From positions 1-64,000 of the forward strand of contig NZ_JAIDEN010000091.1 of the NCBI RefSeq assembly GCF_029054785.1: a stretch of 64,000 nucleotides of DNA, in the 5' to 3' direction. A model generated the notes under the pieces. It did not search any database, had not been told where the DNA came from, and saw only the letters and a program-made list of their open reading frames with translations. Below are positions 59,317 to 64,000 of this stretch, piece after piece. The position numbers and the translations under genes were made by a program. The stretch's first letter is position 1. Each line of letters begins with the position of its first letter. This DNA is from Duncaniella sp. GTDB lineage: Bacteria > Bacteroidota > Bacteroidia > Bacteroidales > Muribaculaceae.

Positions 59317-59949
59317 ATGCCGAATCTTCTCTCTCCGCTTGAGGCTTGTAAGGTCGATTTGTTTGCCGCCGAGGACGAGCTTCGCGAAAAATATCCGCTT
59401 GCTCTCGCCGAGCGCGTTCTGCGTCTCCGCGAGATGTATAACTATTGGCTGGCAAATCCTTCTATGAAGGATCGCCAGTTGCGCGACGCCATAATGTCGC
59501 GCTTTGACGTGTCACAGTCAACGGCATACTCCGACATCAACATCATTCATCAGCTCGTGCCGCTGCTCTCGCAGAAATCACGTGATTTCCACAGGGCGCG
59601 GGCGAATGAGATGTTTTTAGAAACGTATGCAATGGCAAAAGCTCGTAAAGACACAAAAACAATGGAACGTGTCGCCGCCTCCTATGCCAAGTATAACCGC
59701 GTTGACATGGAAGACGAGATGACAATGCCCTATGACGAGATTGTCATTCAACCGTTCTGCGCCACTCTTGATGTGCGGGTACTCGGTCTTGAACCTATAC
59801 CCGATGTCTACAATCATATTGCCAAGCTCACTAAGGAGCTGTCTCGCGATTTTCGTGACATTGTGGACGTGGAGTTTGAAGAAGCCGATCTCGAAGAAAA
59901 ACAACTTTTTGCACCGCTCTCCGATGGAAATAATCAATCCCAAGGCTAA
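59317..59949 (+). CDS. Terminase small subunit candidate
   Basis: The 210-residue protein is placed directly before the large terminase and has an HTH-like region (RQLRDAIMSRFDVSQSTAYS). The centre is helical and the C-terminal part acidic (DIVDVEFEEADLEEKQLF). Position, size and the HTH make it the likely small subunit that recognises phage DNA. It overlaps the large subunit gene by 26 bases. Confidence 0.65.
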   Translation: MPNLLSPLEACKVDLFAAEDELREKYPLALAERVLRLREMYNYWLANPSMKDRQLRDAIMSRFDVSQSTAYSDINIIHQLVPLLSQKSRDFHRARANEMFLETYAMAKARKDTKTMERVAASYAKYNRVDMEDEMTMPYDEIVIQPFCATLDVRVLGLEPIPDVYNHIAKLTKELSRDFRDIVDVEFEEADLEEKQLFAPLSDGNNQSQG

Positions 59950-61570
59950 GCCTACATATTTCAATCGCCCTCAGTTGATGGCTCAGCTTATCGGCGCCCG
60001 AACCACAGTTATTGTGGCCGGGCGACGTACCGGCAAAACCGACTCGATCGCTGCTCCTTATACCTTGAAAATGATGCAGCGCATGCCTGGCTCTACCGGC
60101 GGCATTGTCGTGCCTACATTTAAACACGGCCTGACGAACACTCTTCCCGGTCTGTTTGCTGCTTGGGAGCGATGGGGCTTTAAGAAAGGGGTCCACTATG
60201 TTGTTGGGCGGCGTCCGCCGAAGTCTTTTGCCAAACCGATTACAGAACCGCATGACTGGGAACAGGTTGTTTCGTTCTATAATGGTTCAGTGGCCGTTAT
60301 TCTCTCTCAGGATCGCACTGGCGCCGCCAACTCGCTAACACTGTCATGGCTTCTTATCGACGAAGCCAAGTTCATTGATCCAGTCCGTCTGCATGAGGAA
60401 ACATTCCCGGCTAATGGTGGTATTAAGACTCATTTTTCTCGCCATTCGTTCAATCATGCGGTTCTGATCCTTTCGGATATGCCACAGAGTAAGAAAGGCT
60501 CATGGTTCCTCGAATATGAGAAAAAGATGAATCCGGAAATCATCCGGGCTATCGAGGGCGGTGTTTATGAGCAATGGCGCCAAAAGCAGAAGATTCTCGA
60601 ATTGAGAAAAAAGGGCGTCGAGCCGCCCTCTTATCTCCGGGGCCATCTTCGCCGTCTTGACGCCTACATCAATAAGCTCCGCTCTGTCGCTACATACTAC
60701 CGGGAATATTCCTCGGTTGAGAATGTCGAACTCCTGGGCGAACAATACCTTCGAGATATGAAACGTGACCTTACACCGCTCACGTTTCAGACCTCGATCA
60801 TGTGCCAAAAAATAGGCATTGCTCGCGACGGTTTCTATTCCTCCATGAAAGAGGATCATAAGTATAATGACAGTGATTTCGAGTATCTTGACAATCTCTG
60901 TTACGACTTCCAGCCCGAAGCCCTCGACTGTCGTGCCGATCGCGACCTTGACAGATACAGGCCTATCTGTATCGGCATGGACTACAATGCCAACATCAAC
61001 TGGATTGTAGCCGGACAGCCAGATGAAAGCCTCGGTCGGCTTAATATCCTCAAATCGTTCTATGTCAAATATGAGCGTAAAATCCCGGCTCTCGTCGCCG
61101 AGTTCTGCCAGTATTACGCCCACCATAAATGTAAAACGGTGGTGTTTTACTATGACACAACTGCCCTGGGTTCCAATTATGCGGTCAACTCCGTCGATTT
61201 CAGACACACTATTATCGACGAATTCCGCAAAAAGGGTTGGCACGTTGTGGCTACCCCCCTCGGCAACCCCATGAGACATGAGGAAAAATACCACCTTATC
61301 AACCACGGTTTTGCCGGAAAAAACCGTCTCACCCCATATTTCAACAGGCAGAATAACGATGATCTTATACTCGCTATTCAGTCGGCGGGTGTAACTCGTG
61401 GACGAAATGGGTTCCATAAGGACAAATCCGGCGAAAAACTCGCAGAAACAGAAGATGACCGCCTTGAATTGCGAACTGATGGAACAGACGCGTTTGACAC
61501 ACTCTATATCGGGTGTGAGAATTTTCCGTATTTCGGCTGTTCTGTCGTCGATGTTTCCGGCGTCATGTAG
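59924..61570 (+). CDS. Terminase large subunit
   Basis: The 548-residue packaging motor has an ATPase part with Walker A-like AGRRTGKTD near residue 30 and Walker B WLLIDEAKF, and a C-terminal nuclease part with CIGMDYNANINWIVAG and a second acidic site in FYYDTTALGSN. It pumps DNA into proheads and cuts it at the ends. The ATG at 59924 is selected since the upstream frame overlaps the small subunit gene and lacks family sequence. In most phages this gene comes before the capsid genes; here it follows them. Confidence 0.85.
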   Translation: MEIINPKAKPTYFNRPQLMAQLIGARTTVIVAGRRTGKTDSIAAPYTLKMMQRMPGSTGGIVVPTFKHGLTNTLPGLFAAWERWGFKKGVHYVVGRRPPKSFAKPITEPHDWEQVVSFYNGSVAVILSQDRTGAANSLTLSWLLIDEAKFIDPVRLHEETFPANGGIKTHFSRHSFNHAVLILSDMPQSKKGSWFLEYEKKMNPEIIRAIEGGVYEQWRQKQKILELRKKGVEPPSYLRGHLRRLDAYINKLRSVATYYREYSSVENVELLGEQYLRDMKRDLTPLTFQTSIMCQKIGIARDGFYSSMKEDHKYNDSDFEYLDNLCYDFQPEALDCRADRDLDRYRPICIGMDYNANINWIVAGQPDESLGRLNILKSFYVKYERKIPALVAEFCQYYAHHKCKTVVFYYDTTALGSNYAVNSVDFRHTIIDEFRKKGWHVVATPLGNPMRHEEKYHLINHGFAGKNRLTPYFNRQNNDDLILAIQSAGVTRGRNGFHKDKSGEKLAETEDDRLELRTDGTDAFDTLYIGCENFPYFGCSVVDVSGVM

Positions 61571-61605
61571 TTCGTCCTGTCTTTTACCGTACATTCGTGC
61601 GTCTG

Positions 61606-61613
61606 TACCTTTG
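61606..61613 (+). promoter_or_regulatory. Promoter of the lysis genes
   Basis: TACCTTTG matches the -7 consensus and lies 25 bases before the small membrane protein gene. Upstream TTTTA (61582-61586) is a weak -33 element. Confidence 0.55.
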
Positions 61614-61638
61614 CAACGTAATCAATCATCTCTCCGCA

Positions 61639-61848
61639 ATGAAAAAATCAACTATCCAGGCTCATCGCCACATTCTCGGCATTATCCTCATTATTGTGGC
61701 AATCTCTCTTATCCTATATGATTTCTTCAGTCCTCCTGTTGGAGAACTGAGTAATGTGACTCTAATTCTGTTCGCCAAGATTATCGCAGTAGCCGGTTCT
61801 CTGATGAACATCAACATTAAAAAACATTCCGACGATGAAACCATTTGA
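61639..61848 (+). CDS. Holin candidate
   Basis: The 69-residue protein has two hydrophobic segments (HILGIILIIVAISLILYDFF and VTLILFAKIIAVAGSLMNI) joined by a short turn, a positive N terminus and a charged C-terminal end: a class II holin layout. It is the first gene after the lysis promoter and comes two genes before the endolysin. No family match can be named. Confidence 0.6.
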   Translation: MKKSTIQAHRHILGIILIIVAISLILYDFFSPPVGELSNVTLILFAKIIAVAGSLMNINIKKHSDDETI

Positions 61849-62041
61849 AATTCGCCTTGCAAAACAACATCGAAGCAATGCACAACATGTAAAGAATCTT
61901 CGCGCTTTCTGCGATGATCAAAGTCGTTTCAGTCGGCTCGCCCCTGAAGACCAGTCGTTAATTCTGAAACAGCTCGAACTCATGTCGAGCCTCGACACCA
62001 TTCTCGAAGCTCGTATGCGTCGGCTCAATCTTCCTGTATAA
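61835..62041 (+). CDS. Unknown small phage protein of the lysis cassette
   Basis: A 68-residue charged, helical protein (AKQHRSNAQHVKNLRAFCDD, LKQLELMSSLDTILEARMRR). It overlaps the holin candidate by 14 bases and the endolysin by one base. No function is known. Confidence 0.5.
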   Translation: MKPFEIRLAKQHRSNAQHVKNLRAFCDDQSRFSRLAPEDQSLILKQLELMSSLDTILEARMRRLNLPV

Positions 62042-62634
62042 TGCAAACTCTGAAATTAGGCAGTCGCGGACAGGACGTCTGCGTTCTGCAGGCGAGTCTC
62101 GCCCTACATGTAGATGGCATTTTCGGGCCTATTACCGAGGAAGCTGTAAAAGCTTTTCAGTCTGACAGAGCACTCGTCGATGACGGCATTGTCGGGCCGA
62201 AAACTTGGGAGGCCCTTGGAGTTAATCCATGCCACCGAACAATAACTAAGATTATTCTTCACTGCACAGCCACACCCGAAGGGCGTGATTATTCTATCGA
62301 ACAGATTAGAGAGGGGCACCTTGCCCGTGGTTTTTCGGACATCGGTTATCACTATGTAATTTACCGCGACGGATCAATCCATATAGGACGCCCGGAGTCA
62401 GTTGTCGGCGCTCACTGTAAAGGACAGAATACATGCTCGATTGGTATTAGCTATGTTGGTGGTGAAGTTGCTGACGGTAGCCATGAGCCGAAAGACACCC
62501 GGACACCGGCACAGAAGAAAGCTCTCCGCGAGCTTGTGGAATCCCTTCAGAAAAAGTATCCTGGAGCCACCGTTCACTGTCATTACGAATTTGCAAACAA
62601 GGCATGCCCCTCCTTCAAACTATGCGATTTATAA
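62041..62634 (+). CDS. Endolysin: peptidoglycan-binding domain plus N-acetylmuramoyl-L-alanine amidase
   Basis: The 197-residue enzyme has a PG-binding domain at residues 1 to about 62 (KLGSRGQDVCVLQASL, DGIFGPITEEAVKAFQ) and an Amidase_2 domain with zinc ligands His74 (IILHCTAT), His181 and Cys189 (CHYEFANKACPSF). It cuts the bond between MurNAc and the peptide. Binding domain first is the reverse of many lysins. No signal peptide is present, so it needs a holin. The spanin gene begins inside its last codons. Confidence 0.9.
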   Translation: MQTLKLGSRGQDVCVLQASLALHVDGIFGPITEEAVKAFQSDRALVDDGIVGPKTWEALGVNPCHRTITKIILHCTATPEGRDYSIEQIREGHLARGFSDIGYHYVIYRDGSIHIGRPESVVGAHCKGQNTCSIGISYVGGEVADGSHEPKDTRTPAQKKALRELVESLQKKYPGATVHCHYEFANKACPSFKLCDL

Positions 62635-63104
62635 TCATACTATCAATCATTCTCCTGTCGACGATCTACTCGTGCCGCTCCTCCCGACAGTCTGTCACGG
62701 ACTACTCCAATACTGGCGCCCTCGAAATTAACGGGGGCCTTGACACCCACGCTTCCGTTGATATCCTCTCTCTCCTCTCAACATTGCGTGAGGTTGAAAT
62801 GTCTGGAATTAAGGTCGAGTTTTTCCCGCCCGACTCGATTCACCCGGACTCTCGTGCTGCCCCTAAGGCAATAACCATCGAGAACGCTAAGGCAAAGGAA
62901 TCAACTGAACAGGCCACACATGAACAGGCCTCGGTTGATGAGCAAAAGACTGAAAATCTTTCGGCTCAATCCGCTACCGATATTGAAACAGACACCCGGA
63001 CCGACAATGACTTTCTCCGACCAGCCGACTGGGTGATCTTCTTCTCGATTCTATCGGCAATCATTATAATTACTCTAATCCTCCTGATCAAATCACGAAA
63101 ATGA
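62622..63104 (+). CDS. Probable unimolecular spanin lipoprotein
   Basis: The 160-residue protein has a lipoprotein signal ending in LLSTIYSC (Cys18), a long hydrophilic periplasmic region rich in Glu, Ser and Thr, and a C-terminal transmembrane segment (WVIFFSILSAIIIITLILLI) with a short basic end. Anchors in both membranes are the defining layout of u-spanins, which fuse inner and outer membranes in the last step of lysis. It overlaps the endolysin gene by 13 bases. No sequence family is recognised. Confidence 0.65.
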   Translation: MRFIIILSIILLSTIYSCRSSRQSVTDYSNTGALEINGGLDTHASVDILSLLSTLREVEMSGIKVEFFPPDSIHPDSRAAPKAITIENAKAKESTEQATHEQASVDEQKTENLSAQSATDIETDTRTDNDFLRPADWVIFFSILSAIIIITLILLIKSRK

Positions 63105-63400
63105 CACTTTGCAAAGACAAATTTGGCTCTGATAAAATCCTCCATTTACTCATGGGTGCTATCATTGCCCTTATTGTGGGACTCTGCGTCGCTCATATCC
63201 CTCCACACATGCCTTGGTTTACTGTGGCTGTGACGCTCTCGGCGGTGTTGATCGTGGCTGTATGCTGGGAGTTCTACCGTAAGCGTAAACTTCCCGGCAA
63301 CCACATCTGCATTTGGGATATCCTCTGGACTATGGCCGGCAGTGTAATTACATCTTGGGGCCCTTGGCTCATGGCTTATCTCCTGGCCATTGACGGTTAA
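63101..63400 (+). CDS. Small YfiM-like membrane protein
   Basis: The 99-residue protein has three hydrophobic segments and the pattern DKFGSDKILHLLMGAIIALI, then WEFYRKRKLPGNHICIWDIL and WTMAGSVITSWGPWL, similar to YfiM/DUF2279 proteins (Asp-Lys...His, Trp-Glu, Asp...Gly). It overlaps the spanin gene by four bases. It may be a lysis accessory or a membrane moron. Confidence 0.55.
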   Translation: MTLCKDKFGSDKILHLLMGAIIALIVGLCVAHIPPHMPWFTVAVTLSAVLIVAVCWEFYRKRKLPGNHICIWDILWTMAGSVITSWGPWLMAYLLAIDG

Positions 63401-63850
63401 CTCATTCTCCTCTCTCGATCTCTCTCCACAGGTCGTTCTCGGTTATTCCGGGGGCGACCTTTTGTTTTTTTCTTGGAGTCTCCCTGCGGGCCGGGCTATC
63501 ATGCTGCGCACCGAGCCTTAGGTCTCGGCCTGTGGTTTCTATCCCTGACTCTTTGCCTCTCGGTATTCGTTGATTTCTGCAAGCACCGGCGACAATGCTC
63601 CTGATTGCTGTTCATTGTCTGAGATTTTCCGTCCATTTTTCTGAATGCCCATGTCCTCGAATTTGATTTGAACGCTATTCACATCGCGAAGTTAGGGCTG
63701 ACACGCACCATGCAAATTAGGCTGTGCTTTGGCTGAAAATCTTCCTCCCTGCGGCAGTGTATTTCCCTCCAAAAATTTGCCTCTGGTGCTTTCGTCCACC
63801 CTCTTCTTGCAATGTAAAAGCTAAATCAAACTCGATAACAAGGACGAAAA
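63401..63850 (+). other. Noncoding gap after the lysis genes
   Basis: No gene is seen in these 450 bases. They include a terminator (63430-63471), a stem CCGAG/CTCGG near 63512-63529, and then unstructured sequence up to the next start codon. No consensus TAnnTTTG element is found directly ahead of 63851. Confidence 0.5.
63430..63471 (+). terminator. Terminator of the lysis operon
   Basis: AGGTCG (63430-63435) pairs with CGACCT (63455-63460), with a GC-rich inner loop, followed by TTTTGTTTTTTT. Confidence 0.65.
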
Positions 63851-64000
63851 ATGGAACAGAAAATCAAGAATAAAGTACAGCCATCCGGCTCACAGCAGCC
63901 TGAAATCAACAAACCCCAAGAGGTTGTAAAAGCTGCTCACCTCTCCTCCAATCCGATAAATGGTCGTATGTCAAATAATGGCACAGCGCATTTTGAAGTC
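63851..64000 (+). CDS. Phage protein, N-terminal fragment
   Basis: A frame opens with ATG at 63851 and runs off the window after 50 codons without a stop. It begins MEQKIKNKVQPSGSQQPEIN, polar and probably disordered, and then HLSSNPINGRMSNNGTAHFE. No domain is visible in this part. By position it could be the portal or another virion gene, neither of which has been found in the window. Confidence 0.55.
   Translation, partial: MEQKIKNKVQPSGSQQPEINKPQEVVKAAHLSSNPINGRMSNNGTAHFEV

Larger units (their letters stand above)
38715..64000. mobile_element. Tailed-phage prophage (left end and most of the genome; right end outside window)
   Basis: The content is that of a complete caudovirus up to lysis: repressor/Cro switch, primase-helicase, methyltransferase, antirepressor, YopX, prohead protease, capsid, terminase, endolysin and spanin. 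The boundary is set tentatively at the first TGTCCCG-pair repeat. On the minus strand the sequence at 38887-38900 reads TCTCACCCCGACAA, reminiscent of a tRNA 3' end, which might be the attachment core. No integrase or transposase gene is visible in the 25 kb seen. Confidence 0.85.

Noticed and set aside
60500..61594. 364-codon open frame opposite the terminase large subunit
   Set aside because: The plus strand carries clear terminase motifs; the minus frame has no recognisable domain or start signal.
1..64000. CRISPR arrays, complete tRNA or rRNA genes, IS elements
   Set aside because: Looked for regularly spaced repeats, cloverleaf-type sequences and transposase motifs by eye and found none that stand up.

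Overview
The window reads as a Bacteroidales chromosome, most likely a Muribaculaceae-type gut commensal (inference). The support is SusC/SusD/SusE polysaccharide uptake genes, promoters of the Bacteroidota form TTG/TTTG-N19-21-TAnnTTTG, a near absence of Shine-Dalgarno sequences in the chromosomal part, and Bacteroidota-specific families (DUF4494, DUF3822, DUF5053, a GT3-type glycogen synthase). No rRNA gene, complete tRNA, CRISPR array or IS transposase was seen.

Host part (1 to about 38.7 kb). The end of an Lrp/AsnC regulator precedes a complete histidine-to-glutamate operon (fused ftcD, hutU, hutH, hutI). A leftward block follows: DUF4494, yggS, three nonulosonate (sialic/legionaminic-type) sugar genes without a synthase, obgE and yraN. 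Next come DUF805, DUF3822-rsmD, a leftward pdxJ-exbB-exbD-tonB unit, and a rightward run of an ACT-like protein, nadK and a YgjP-type metallopeptidase. A pectin/arabinan-type utilization locus (susC-susD-susE, a GH51 arabinofuranosidase fragment, a GH28 enzyme) is followed by glycogen synthase and glycogen phosphorylase, a CyuA-type cysteine desulfidase, and the leftward DUF177-rpmF-fabH-era unit. A HEPN/MNT toxin-antitoxin pair sits at the edge of the mobile region.

Prophage (about 38.7 kb to beyond 64 kb, right end not in the window). The left end has three copies of a TGTCCCG-pair repeat, a leftward repressor, a Cro-like gene and a LuxR-type regulator. Then come a primase-helicase, a DnaA domain IV-like protein, a dense run of very small unknown genes, an orphan DNA methyltransferase, an antirepressor and a YopX protein. 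A short leftward unit (DUF5053) and an AT-rich secreted-protein moron follow. The late part holds a ClpP-type prohead protease fused to a coiled-coil tail, the major capsid protein, a probable tail protein, a phosphoribosyltransferase, a PLD-like protein, terminase subunits, then a holin candidate, amidase endolysin, a probable one-piece spanin and a YfiM-like membrane protein. No integrase or Mu-type transposase is visible, so the insertion mechanism must be encoded beyond the right edge or be absent.

The most unusual content is non-coding. At 50.89-51.13 kb a consensus promoter drives an RNA with three competing helices and a 30-codon leader frame just ahead of a small-gene operon. At 52.6-53.45 kb an 850-base gap holds a perfect 16-base parS (ParB-binding) palindrome, a GC-rich foldable block, GCAC repeats at helical spacing, and a leftward promoter with a tiny ORF. 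Two genes expected to be on in the lysogen (repressor and moron) appear to be transcribed as leaderless mRNAs.
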